Positions 24,501 through 34,832 of a DNA stretch of 64,000 nucleotides are shown in pieces. The notes beneath the pieces were generated by a model. The model was not told where the DNA came from, made no database searches, and saw nothing but the letters and a program-made list of their open reading frames with translations. The stretch lies in the NCBI RefSeq assembly GCF_964340395.1, contig NC_135550.1, positions 29,697,176 to 29,761,175 on the forward strand, in the 5' to 3' direction. This stretch comes from Glandiceps talaboti (lineage: Eukaryota; Hemichordata; Enteropneusta; Spengelidae). The first letter of the stretch is position 1. Each line of letters begins with the position of its first letter. The translations under genes and the position numbers were made by a program.

Positions 24501-25848
24501 TTTACGACACAATTCAATTTTAGGATGATAAAAAATCTACCATCCAAGTCCGATCATTTAATGTCGTCTTGTAAAATGATTTTGTTGTAGAGACTTAATG
24601 TTAGTATTTTGTTCCTGCAGATAAAGCTGACAAGAAGAAAGAACAAAAGAAAACAGTTGAAAAGGAACAAGAAAGAATGGTATAATAGAAAATAAATCTT
24701 CTCATTTCATTTAAATTATTGAAAAATGAGACATACAAAAAGAGGGCAAATGCCAGCATTATGAGAGAAAATATAGGATTTGTGACTGCAAGTACAACAA
24801 ATTTTATAGGCTGTGCCTTCTTTGTACCTTGATAACCTCTTTCAATATAATATCAATATATAATTTACTTAGTGAAAGCAAACAATATGATAAACCTGGA
24901 CTGTATTTATTAATGTGTTACCAAACGCGATCATACTTTTTTTCAGAAAGAGAGGCTTATTGCCGGCATCAGGATAAATTTAATGATATTTAAAATTTTA
25001 TCAAAGAATTTGAGTATTTGTTGACCATCACACATCAAGGTTAATTTCATGATTACAGGAGAGAGATGATGACCTAAGAGAGATAGCCAGAAAAATTAGA
25101 AGAAGGGAAAGAGAGAAAAGAGAACATGAAGATGAATACATACATGTTCGGCGAAGAAGCAGATCAAAGTCACAATCACCGCCGCCGCCACCACCACCTC
25201 CACCATCAAGAAGAGGTAGAGTCTTTGAATATTCAAGCTCCTTCATAAAAGTCATGACTTCAGAATTCGAGTGTCATCTTGTCTACGTTTACCACCAAGT
25301 ACAAAGTTAATGTATGCTGTGCATATTAGTTGCATAGTTAACTAGGATGTGTACAATACTACACTTAAATGATATATAAAAATAGTGTGTAGCAGAAATG
25401 CCTAAGAAAACTCTGAATGTAAATCTGGTATCATTCCTTGCGTACTACCTCCCCTTTGAAACCAAAATATTTATATTAGTGTTATATTAATGTTAACAAC
25501 ACGTAAACTTAGTTTGCATAGTTTTTATCCAGTATTGAGTAGAGCAATGTAATTTCAGGAATGCCTACAAACAAGAATCTTAGAATTATAATTATGTGTA
25601 TCATTAAAATGTACTTTTAACATTGTAGTGTGTTTGATTGGTTCATGTTTAGTTTTTCCTAACATATCGTTATTCATGTCTTGCTTGTTTTATATGTCCA
25701 TTATGTAATAGATAACCTATTTTCCTTATATTTACAAACAGCATGGCGGTCAGACAGACATCCAAAAGACCCACCACCTAGAAGAAGATACAGATCAAGG
25801 TCACGCTCTAGGTCACGGTCAAGAACACCTCCAAGATACAGACACTAG
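12525..25848 (+). CDS. CLASRP: CLASRP orthologue (CLK4-associating serine/arginine-rich protein), 15 coding exons, 678 residues
   Basis: Exons: 12525-12623, 13386-13483, 15916-16085, 16407-16488, 16801-16946, 17374-17470, 17998-18076, 19649-19722, 20085-20315, 21286-21798, 22465-22528, 23741-23801, 24621-24679, 25059-25215, 25742-25848. All introns are GT-AG and every phase agrees. The sum is 678 residues; the human protein is about 674. Residues 1-33 open MWHEARKQERKLRGMMVDYK, nearly identical to vertebrates. The DRY_EERY (SWAP N-terminal) domain spans about 40-160, with MPWQGD, RFDVRAHLDYIPDY and CNYERYR. An acidic linker is at 170-215, a Lys/Glu helix at about 231-260, an RS domain at 283-530 with a His-rich insert, the conserved PKLTPQERLKKKMQLALNKQ at 552-571, a second Lys/Glu helix, a proline run, and an RS tail ending PPRYRH like the human PHYRH. 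Known role: a nuclear splicing regulator that binds CLK kinases. Exons 9 and 11 have notable donors. Confidence 0.95.
13944..13963. repeat. Short perfect palindrome inside the intron 2 transposon
   Basis: CATGGAAGTATACTTCCATG is a 20-base perfect palindrome without a loop, about 130 bases inside the left end of the element. It could be a binding or cruciform site of the parent transposon, or chance. Confidence 0.6.
14625..14824. repeat. Nested 200-bp foldback element with two repeats per arm
   Basis: The left arm (14625 to about 14722) and right arm (about 14727-14824) are inverted copies starting AGTTCCTGAC. Each arm holds two direct copies of a roughly 37-bp unit containing GTATTCCGATTTTAC or close variants, so the unit occurs four times: two forward and two inverted. 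The centre is an AAGG spacer. This is a foldback nested within the 13811-15504 transposon. Confidence 0.85.
15257..15334 (-). pseudogene. Micro-frame resembling the start of a SAP domain, transposon remnant
   Basis: The minus-strand frame starts MEDIEKLKVHELKSMLRKY and stops after 25 codons. The spacing of L, ELK and L residues follows the first helix of SAP DNA-binding domains, which occur in proteins of some invertebrate DNA elements. It sits about 170 bases inside the right end of the intron 2 transposon. I read it as the leftover N-terminus of the parent element's protein, kept in a deletion derivative. The match is short, so this is tentative. Confidence 0.3.
21816..21902. repeat. 42-bp tandem duplication in CLASRP intron 10
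   Basis: Two back-to-back, essentially identical 42-base copies starting GTTCTACCTCAATATGC, 18 bases after the exon 10 donor. The identity implies a recent duplication. Confidence 0.9.
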
Positions 25849-25938
25849 AATGGAACTCCTTTAATTAGAGAAGTCTGTTGTTAAATAGATATGATACAAA
25901 GGTTGCCAGCATGTGGTTGGAATTAGAGAAATCAAGCA

Positions 25939-26566
25939 CATACTGGCCAGTGGATCTTCACTGTTACCACACATACTGTTCAGTGGATTTTCACTGTTTA
26001 CACACATACTGTCCAGTGGATCTTCACTGTTACCACACATACTGGTGCGGCGTATCTTCACTGTTTACATACATACTGGCCAGTGTGTCTTCACTGTTAC
26101 GATACATACTGGTGCCGTGTATCTTCATTATACCACACATTGTCCAGTGGATCTTCACTGTTACCAGACATACTGTTCAGTGGATCTTCACTGTTTACAT
26201 ACATACTGTCCAGTGGATCTTCACTGTTTACATACATACTGTCCAGTGGATCTTCACTGTTTACACAGATACTGGTGGTGTATCTTCACTGTTACCACAC
26301 ATACTGTCCAGTGGATCTTTACTTTTTACACACATAATGTCCAGTGGATCTTCACTGTTACCACACATACTGGCGCGGTGTATCTTCACTGTTTACATAC
26401 ATACTGGCACAGTGTATCTTCACTGTTTACACACATACTGTCCAGTGGATTTTCACTGTTAATGTACACATACTGGCCAGAGTATTTTCACTGTTAACGT
26501 ACACACTATTCAGTAGATCTTCACTGTTAACATACACATACTGGCCAGTGACCAGTGTATCTTCAA
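25939..26566. repeat. 33-bp minisatellite in the CLASRP 3' region
   Basis: About 19 tandem copies of a 33-base unit built around CATACTGTCCAGTGG and ATCTTCACTGTTTACACA. Variants carry GGCCAGTG, GGTGCGGTGT or ATTTTCACTG. It starts 90 bases after the CLASRP stop, so it is probably transcribed in the 3' untranslated region. Because 33 is a multiple of three and the unit has few stops, long frames run through it; these are not genes. Confidence 0.95.
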
Positions 26567-29552
26567 AGTTCAAATAACTTTTACATGTGTACAGGGTGTT
26601 TAAACAGTTCAAAAATACTGTGCAACAAATTTCTCTTTCTAAAAGAATGAGGCTATGAATTCATGTAGAGTTTTCACTTTTTTATCCATAGTAATTAAAA
26701 AATCATAATTCTGTTACCGATAGTTAACAATAATGAATTTGAGAATGATGTAATTTACTTAAAACAGTTGGTTTGTACGGGGTTTGTTTACCTTCAATTT
26801 ATCTACAGTTATGCAGACCTTACAGGTTTATTCAATACAGTCATCTTATATTAAATACTGAAGTGCTGCCTTGATGGGTTTACTTATAAATATTAGTACA
26901 TTTCTGGGAAAGAAAAAGCTTGAATTCTTTGCATTTAGGAAGATCATTTCTAAAGGCCAACCTGAGAAATGTTGACATTCACAAATCTATTATTCTGTTC
27001 TATGTATTCTATATCAGCAATTATTCTAGATGTCAATGTTCCAATCAATCTAATTTCTGTTTTATGCATCCTCATAACCAAATATGTACATGGTTATGGT
27101 TTCCCCATTCTACCACCTTTATATGGAGTATCCCACCTTATATACTAAATACCATTATTGTATTTTATCCAGTAAACCTGTATTAACTATGTTGTTTACC
27201 AGTGTTGTGTCTTCAAGCTTACTACGTTATTAGAAGACATCTTTTTGTACTATTATCTGTAAAAAACATACAAAATTGATTTATAAATGAAATAAATTAA
27301 GTAGTTAATTTAAAATTTAAGATGCAAGGGAAGTTCTTGCTTAAAATGCTGAGTACATATTCTGTATGCATTGAAAGGCAATATGGTGAAGTTTATTCAG
27401 TTTTTAGTATGATATCTCAGGAGTTCACATACTTCAGTTTGAAACTTTGACCATATTGTGTATTATAAACGCTTTCTTTAGTAACAAAGTAGTACCTCAG
27501 TATGCATGTCATCAGACAGGAAGAATTGTCTTTGTATCCTTAACAACTTGTTTTAGACAAATGATTAAAAATGGCCATGTGGACGAGAATTTGGTATTCA
27601 TTTTTTGCACTTTTAATTAATGAAATAACTGAACTATGTTTTTCTGCTTGAAAAAAATACAATGTGATACAACATATGTCGAGTTATAGTTTGTACTAAA
27701 TAAATTACAAATAATTAAATGTACAGGGCTTGAAATTAACGCCGACCCAGCGGCCCGGGGCTGGTCAATCTTCAGGCTGGACCTTGTATAAAATGTTTGT
27801 ACGTACAATAATAATAAACTTTTTACACATTTTTTTACTTTTTGTAATTTGAGTTACAAACACAGACTTACTCTATACTGTTTCACATTGATTTTTCAAC
27901 TAGGAAAACATGCTCAAGTTTTTTTTATAAGTTAATAATGTAGACTGAATCGTTGTTTGTCATTTATTCTGGTCATTGTAATAGGAGTGTCAACAACAGT
28001 GAATCATTCAGTCTAGTACAACAGTCAAACATAGAAATCAATTGTAGAGATAAACACCCTATTGAAGAACTAGATGTTTATGAACTTCTACATGATTTTA
28101 AATAACAGTTATTATTAGATTTATACAGTCAAGCTTACAGTCCCAAGATTTCATAACTATTGATTTAATATTTTATAAAGAGATATGGCCAGAATAGGCA
28201 AATGAAGTAGTGAATTTCAGAATAAAGTGAAAGTAAACTTCATTTTGAAGAGGTGAGACATTGTTTAAATTTCTCAATAAACAGTTTGTCATGCCTTGTC
28301 TTCTGTCATACTTGTACACTCCTCTATTCATTACATCTACTATTCAAGTGTGAAATTATATAATTAGTCGTTAGTAATTTGTAAGTTTTGACTTCCGTTG
28401 GCGGTATTTTATTATCATCAACAGTGACACACACACTGTTCCTTGAATAAAGTGAATCACAACTGTAGTTAGTTGCTTTTATAAATTTTCAAATAATTTT
28501 TAAAGCTGTACTAGCTGCAACAATTTTAGTTTTTTAGAAAATGTTTTATTAGGTACAATAATTTATTCATAATATTGTACACTATGAAGAGTATTGCACC
28601 ACCTGTTGGTCTACATTCTTTTTTGTAGTTGTATACACCATAAATCAAATCAAATTGATTTTGTGTCCGCACCTGAAAATCAACACCCTCAGTGGCAATT
28701 ACGATTTCAATTGCAGCTAGTGCAGGTTTAAAGTAAAACCTTGTCCCTCATAAATATATTTCAGATTCTGTAGAAATATGATCTTGACCCAGGACCTTTC
28801 ATAGCAGTACATGCTGATTATCTAGGACAGCATTTTTACCTAAACTAAGTGTCTTCATTTAATGTCATTTGACTGAATAATGACATCCATGATATTGAGG
28901 AAAGTAAAGTATGACCTGGAGTATTATATCCCACAGCAGATTGTTCTTAGAACTGTACCAGCTGTATTATTGTATGTTCAAACTGATTAATCAAAGTTAC
29001 ATTCAGGAGTGTTATAATTTATTTTATCCTTGAATGAGGTGGATTGAATTTATCTGTACTGGTGAAAACTAACTTGTATTCCATAATCTTACGTCAGTTG
29101 TCATATGTACTGGTAAACAAGACTTTGATGTCTTTAAAGTGACTTGAATTGTGTAAATTTCTATGAGGATGTTGTAATACTTCTATGAGGCAAGTAGAAT
29201 GTCTCAAACTTAGTTCCTTCAGTCAAAAATATTAAATGACTCGCATGAATTTGTGCAAATATGAGCTTTGTTGTCTAGAACAACAAGCCTGTTCATTACA
29301 TATTGCTTGTATGCGTAATTTGAACACATTATGAAATATTTCATCAGTAACAACCTTTTATAAGCTCAATTTTGCCCACTACACAGGATGGCGTGCTGGT
29401 ACTTTATGTTCATTTTGGTTTGCCATTGCATTGGCAGTGATAATGCCAACATGTGGCTGTTGTTGACATGTGTTATAACTTTATATGAATGGTTGAAGTC
29501 ATGTGGTGAAGATACCTGCTTGATAATCGCAGTATACTATTGGTGACAAAAA
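26567..29552. other. AT-rich DNA downstream of CLASRP
   Basis: No exon is seen. A plus-strand AATAAA at 27291-27296 could end a long CLASRP transcript that includes the minisatellite, but other candidates exist. A short CAGGGCTTGAAATTAAC near 27724 resembles the terminal motif of some hAT elements without a visible partner end. Confidence 0.5.
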
Positions 29553-29940
29553 CATGCATTACCCAATGTCTCCCAATGGTCCAACTTTAATATCTTGTAT
29601 TAGCCCTGTTCTTGCAGTACCTTCGTATGCCTTGCATTACACAACACCTCTCATAAAGCCCAACTTGTTTTGCTGGGACTTTCAGTACCTACCCTCTTCC
29701 ATTAGACCAACTTGTTTCCTTTATCTCGGCTTCCATCAGTCCAATATCTTCCAATTGCATGTCATTGATTACCATTTATCCCCCATTAGCCTTGTCTTGT
29801 ATTACCCATATCATAATCCCAATGTTCTTGTCTTCTGTTACATATCTCCCATCAGACCGATGATGTCATATTCCATTGCCTAGCTGTCCTATCAGCCTAA
29901 TGTTATCTTCTTACTTTGCAGAATGTATTCCATCTGCTCA

Positions 29941-29969
29941 CACAGACAAGGAAGAAATCCTTGTCTGTG
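29941..29969. repeat. Perfect short hairpin, 12-bp arms
   Basis: CACAGACAAGGA, a five-base loop, then TCCTTGTCTGTG. The ten-base core CACAGACAAG is the same as in the hairpin at 6277-6315. Confidence 0.85.
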
Positions 29970-30603
29970 ATCTGCTCAACTTGCCATGCAGTACTCGCCT
30001 CCCACTGGCCCAACTTTCTTGTCTTGCATTACCCTTCAGCTCCCTCCAGCCCAACTTTCTTGTCTTACATTACCTCTCACTGGCCAAACTTTGTTTTACA
30101 TTGTCCCTCACCTCCCAATGGCCAAACCTTGTTTTGCATTATCCCTCACCTCCCAACAGCCAAACTTTCTTGACTTGTATCAGCCCACTGCTTTTGTCTA
30201 CCAACAGCTAACTTTCTGGTCTTTCATTGCCCTTGCTTCCCACCAGTCCAACTTTCTTGTCTCACCTCATGTCTTCTTGTCTCCCAACAGCCAACTTTGT
30301 CTTGCATTACCTCTTGCCTCCCATCACGCAAACTTGTCTTGTACCATTGCCTGCCTGTTTCCCATCTGCCCAATATTCTCACCTTCCATCACCCATTTGA
30401 TCAGCCAAATGTTCTTGTCAGTCTGGTGTTCTTATCGTGCTTTACACAATGTCCTCCACTTGCTCAATTTCTCTTGCACCAATCACCTCCCGACAGCCCA
30501 ACATTCTTGTCTTGCCTTACCCCTCGCCTTCTTGCAACACCCGTCTCCCAACAAGCCCATCTTTCTTGTCTTGCATTACCCCATCCAACTGCTTGAACTG
30601 GCA

Positions 30604-30680
30604 TCATCGTAAACCTCAGCCTCTTTTACGGCACCGTCCAAGACGCACAAGAAAAATAAGCTCTGGTTTTAAAAAAATGC
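30604..30680 (+). repeat. Dispersed repeat copy A (inverted relative to copy B at 46.6 kb)
   Basis: A segment with CCTCTTTTACGGCACC and TCCAAGACGCAC matches the minus strand of 46573-46655 closely, including AGCTCTGGTTT downstream. This copy lacks about 14 bases present in the other. It sits as an insert in the degenerate 40-bp array. Family unknown. Confidence 0.7.
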
Positions 30681-30840
30681 CCAACTACCAAACTTCATTA
30701 CCCATTGCCTCCCATCAGCCAAACTTGTCTTGCACCATCAACCCAGTGTTCTCGTCCGTTTTACCCAATGTCTTCCTTCAGCCAAAACTTGTCTTGATTA
30801 CCCCTCGTCTCCCATGTGCCAACTTTTCTGTGTTTCAAAC

Positions 30841-32824
30841 ACTTTCTACAAAAGCTATTTATCGTAAATACAGGCTAAAAATTCTATATTTTAATTGAGC
30901 CATGCCTGTCTTTTGCCAACAAAAATATTCGAGTGTTTGATAATAACAATCGTACGTTATTAGGTGGGTTAAAGGATCATGGCGTGTGTGTGTGTGTGTG
31001 CTTAAAAACGAATAGTGATTGACATAGTAGTTGTTGCGTTGAGGGCGCATGTTGGCAACGCCGATGTGTCGACGTCGTTGGCGTTCGATCTCCTTCAAAG
31101 GTATCTCTTTCCATAGCAACAGGAAGCAGGTGTACATGTACAACAAAATTTAATCTTTCACGGGAAATGCAGGAAGTAATTTTAGTTCCGAGTTTTTCCA
31201 GTCGCTAAAGAAACATTTATACTGTCAAGCAAATGCTGTAAGCACAGCTTACAGTCAACTTTGATGAAAATGCTGTCAGTCATGACACTAGCATCTTAAA
31301 TGTCTGTCCATCAAACGTATCAGCTGATACTGAAATACTCTATTTTATAAGGTATACTGCTAGAATTATAAGGTATTAAAGGTATACTGCTAGAATAACT
31401 GGAATACACGCTAAAATGATAATGGATGTATATGCATGAAGGAGTATGTAAAGTGTCAGACCACAGTGGGTCCATGGTGAATTTGGTGGTTTTGATTACC
31501 TAGTAACAAATAAACACGTCAACAATTAATTAAGAAATATACATCAGCACTTACAAATATACGGACATGAACAACACAGCATACCAATTATATCTGATCC
31601 TACGAAACAAATGTCTGAATCGCCACTCCGTTACAAAACTCCGATTTACTTTGTCGCAGGGTGGGGTTGTAAAAGAGTGACTATTTCTTAATTAATCGAC
31701 TCCAATAAACGTTGGAAACATTTGTTATAAATTATGTTGTTTATTTGAGTATTTTTGTATTGTAATGTGTATTTCATTGTTGACGTGTTCATTTGTTGGT
31801 GGTAAACAAAACAACCAATTTAGCCTGGTCCCCTGTGGTCTAACACAATATTGGGGATTCACGATTTAATGGATTACACAATTCGAAATATCATTAGAAA
31901 GAGAAGCAAAAATATGATTGTATATACGCCTGAATATTGTAACAAAATACATTATCAGCTGTTTCCCTGTACGGGTCTTGATTTAACAGATACCCGCGGC
32001 GTGTCGATATTTTGCTCCAAACCAAACGTGGCGGTGGCGACAGGTCTGGACACGGTTGAAGACATCCGGCTAGGAGGTTTTATTTTACATGTCATGCCAT
32101 GCTACATCTTCTCTAGTCCATGACGTCCATTACTATTCAGTAACTGGGGTTTATATTTCACTTGGAAATTTGTAAAAGTACTGATTCAACAAATGTATTG
32201 GTGTAATTCTTTAGTTCTAGGTTAAGTGATTGTAGAGGTCAGTTGTATTCCTGTCGTTGTATTATAAACAATGGAGGTATGAGAATCTGGGGTTTCTGGA
32301 ATGTTTGACAAATGAATGGTATTTTTGTTCAGCTGCGCTTCTTCAGACACAGCAGAGATAATAAGATAGTGAAGGACATAAGTTGTTGATATTTTTGTCA
32401 AAACTTCCAATCGCCTGATACGACTCCAAGTTGATGACCTAAGCTTATTTTTATATGGAAGTCTATCAAATAACAAAGCAAATAAATATATTGATGACAT
32501 AATGAGATTTTTAATCTACAAATGTAAAGGTGTTTGTCTTAATTGTGTAATTTGTTATTGTTGCTGTTGTACTGTACCTGATCAAATGATCACCGTATCA
32601 GTTGAATACTGCATCGATAAGTTCAATGCTATCGATAACCCAGAATCACATTAAATCAAAGTTGCAAGTACCTGATGCCATTTGGATTCAATGTCGTTTA
32701 AAGGAATCGGATGTAACACTTTGGCAGATTACCAATCTCCTCAGTTACCATCGTCGTCATCACCACCACCACCACCACCACCACCACCACCACCATCATC
32801 ATCATTATCATCATCATCACCACC

Positions 32825-32857
<33 letters not shown>

Positions 32858-34193
32858 TTTTTATCTCTACAGAATAACTCCAACGTCTATCATACCCATA
32901 CCCACCCCCCACCCCCATCATTGCACTGTCGTTGTTTTAACCCCCGCCCCAGGATCTATTACAATGGGCTGCATCAGTCCGTAACACATCATTTATCTAA
33001 AATGCAATATTTAATAATATTCTAATTTGATTGAATGACGGCCACTGCATATTTGTGGCCAACAATCAATATTTACTGTATAACTCAAAAGCAACAATGC
33101 ATAGAGACTCCATCACGTAACTATCCCAAATAACATGTATCAATTATGTCCTTTCTACTAGTGAGTGTCGTTGTATTCGACCCTGGTCTTTACCTTCAAG
33201 GGCCACATTTAAATCAAAATTTAACCCAAATAAATAAATGTCATCCATTTGTAAAACAGAAATAAACTGAGGGCGTGTGTGTTCTGCGAAGACTTGTTTA
33301 TCTGACTCTAACTCCTGATAGCTATTAGTCTCTGTGACGTTATGAGACCGTAACAGTTGGACGTCTCTTAACAGTGTGAAAATCAGTATATCACAAGAAG
33401 TTAACGTGAACGCAATCGATACTTCCCGCAGTTCTACATCATGTAAGGAATTCCAGGCATATACAATTAAAAAGGACGTGGTAAAATAACTCATTGAATA
33501 GATTTACGTCCTTATAAACCACAAACACCTGATGAGACGTATGAATAGAAGTTCTATCGTGTTATAGTCCAAAATGAATGTTTTGATATGTAATCCAAGA
33601 ACCAACACCTATAATCCAAGACATCCCACGCCGTTCATTTACTGTGAGGACAGTGTGGTTTCCAAGCCACGTGTCTTTATTTTCAACAACAGTGTTGTGT
33701 GCATGCTAATGTTTTTGTATGCAATTTCACATCACTGTTTCACCATTAATTTTAGTACATTCTGTACATTTGTAGGTTGGCACATACAATAATTTTGACA
33801 AAACTCATCACTAAGTTATTCATTTTTTACACAAGACTTAGTATAACAAGATGTCAGTAATTGTCCACATTCCTGTTAGAATTGTGAAACTGTCGTAAAA
33901 CTGAATTCTAAGAATAATTTAATGTGATGTATGGTATAGTGTGACAGATTTTATTTCCCCAGATAAATAGTACCACACATGGAAAGTAAAACATATGTAG
34001 ACAGAATATATGTATACAAAGAAATTCACAGAACATGGAAAATAATATCATGTTGAAATGCGTTCAAGCTAGACACATGAAAGTTGATAAAGCAAACTAT
34101 TATTCATAGCCATATTTTTATTCTCGATGTTGTCTCTTCCCGCTGTGTAAGTAGTTGTGTTGATACAAACACACTATAAACTACAATAGAAAT
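30841..34193. other. Gene-poor AT-rich DNA
   Basis: No gene recognised. It holds a duplicated GGTATACTGCTAGAAT (near 31349 and 31380) and a CAC/CAT trinucleotide tract at 32748-32857. A minus-strand frame of 116 codons at 33144-33494 has no recognisable content. Confidence 0.5.
32748..32857. repeat. Trinucleotide microsatellite (CAC/CAT)n
   Basis: About 36 CAC and CAT trinucleotides in blocks. Poly-His, poly-Ser/Pro and poly-Met/Val frames here are repeat artefacts. Confidence 0.95.
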
Positions 34194-34477
34194 GATGTAG
34201 GCTTGGTGTTTCACTCATGGGACATTACAGCTAAAACGATGTAGGTTTTGTATTTCACTAATGGGACATTACAGCTAAAATGTTCACTTATGGGACATTA
34301 CAGCTAAAACGATGTAAGCTTGGTGTTTTACTCATGTGATTTTACAGCTAAAACGATTTAGGCTTGGTGTTTCACTAATGGGACATTACAGCTAAAATGA
34401 TGTTGGCTTGGTGTTTCACTCATGGGATATTACAGCTAGAATGATGTTGGCTTGGTGTTTCACTCATGGGACATTAC
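34194..34477. repeat. 44-bp tandem array, about 6.5 copies
   Basis: Units begin GATGTAGGCTTGGTGTTTCA and end GGGACATTACAGCTAAAA, with one internally shortened copy. An inverted copy of the same sequence lies 320 bases further on (34795-34832), so the array may derive from one end of an inverted-repeat element. Confidence 0.9.
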
Positions 34478-34794
34478 GTTTTTGACACAAAGACAGACAC
34501 ATTTCAACTCTAAACTAACAATAACAGAGACACAGCATGATCGTTTGCCCACTCACATTGAACAGTGATAAGCATTGCTATTCTTTCACAGTTCAGTAAA
34601 AACAGGCTTCAAATGAAAACATTACACATGGACTTGATGATTTTAATGGCTTCAATGTGTTTATTTGCTAACTGGATGATCAACATTTCAACTTGACTAT
34701 TTCTTCATCCAAGTGTGCACGGCACTTATGTAATTGTTTCTTTTGCATTAGAAGTTGTCTGAGTGTGTGTAAAAATGTCATGTTACATCAATTA

Positions 34795-34832
34795 AACGCC
34801 AAACCAACGTCATTTTAGCTGTAATAGGTCAA
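34795..34832 (-). repeat. Inverted single copy of the 34.2 kb tandem unit
   Basis: Read on the minus strand this gives ATTACAGCTAAAATGACGTT followed by GGTTTGGCGTTT, matching the 44-bp unit with few changes. The tandem array and this copy together may mark the two ends of a small element of about 0.64 kb. Confidence 0.7.

Larger units (their letters stand above)
29553..30840. repeat. Degenerate ~40-bp tandem array (pyrimidine-rich)
   Basis: A 1.3 kb block in which a unit of roughly 40 bases recurs about 30 times with much divergence: CCCAACTTTCTTGTC then TTGCATTACCCCTC then ACCTCCCAACAG. The strand is strongly biased to C and T. The array is broken at about 30604-30680 by an unrelated insert that matches a sequence at 46.6 kb. 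Open frames on the plus strand follow the repeat and are not convincing genes. Confidence 0.85.

Noticed and set aside
25878-26497. Two overlapping 194-codon frames after CLASRP
   Set aside because: The 33-bp minisatellite unit is a multiple of three and poor in stops, so several frames stay open; no protein signature.
27721-27745. CAGGGCTTGAAATTAAC motif resembling an hAT transposon end
   Set aside because: No inverted partner or target duplication found nearby, so no element can be bounded.
29986-30612. 208-codon plus-strand frame
   Set aside because: It follows the degenerate ~40-bp array, overlaps other open frames and changes character at the inserted dispersed repeat.
33144-33494. 116-codon minus-strand frame
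   Set aside because: No recognisable motif and no flanking splice signals that support an exon.
34194-34477. Regular repeats that might suggest a CRISPR array
   Set aside because: The units are contiguous 44-bp tandem repeats without unique spacers, in an animal genome.
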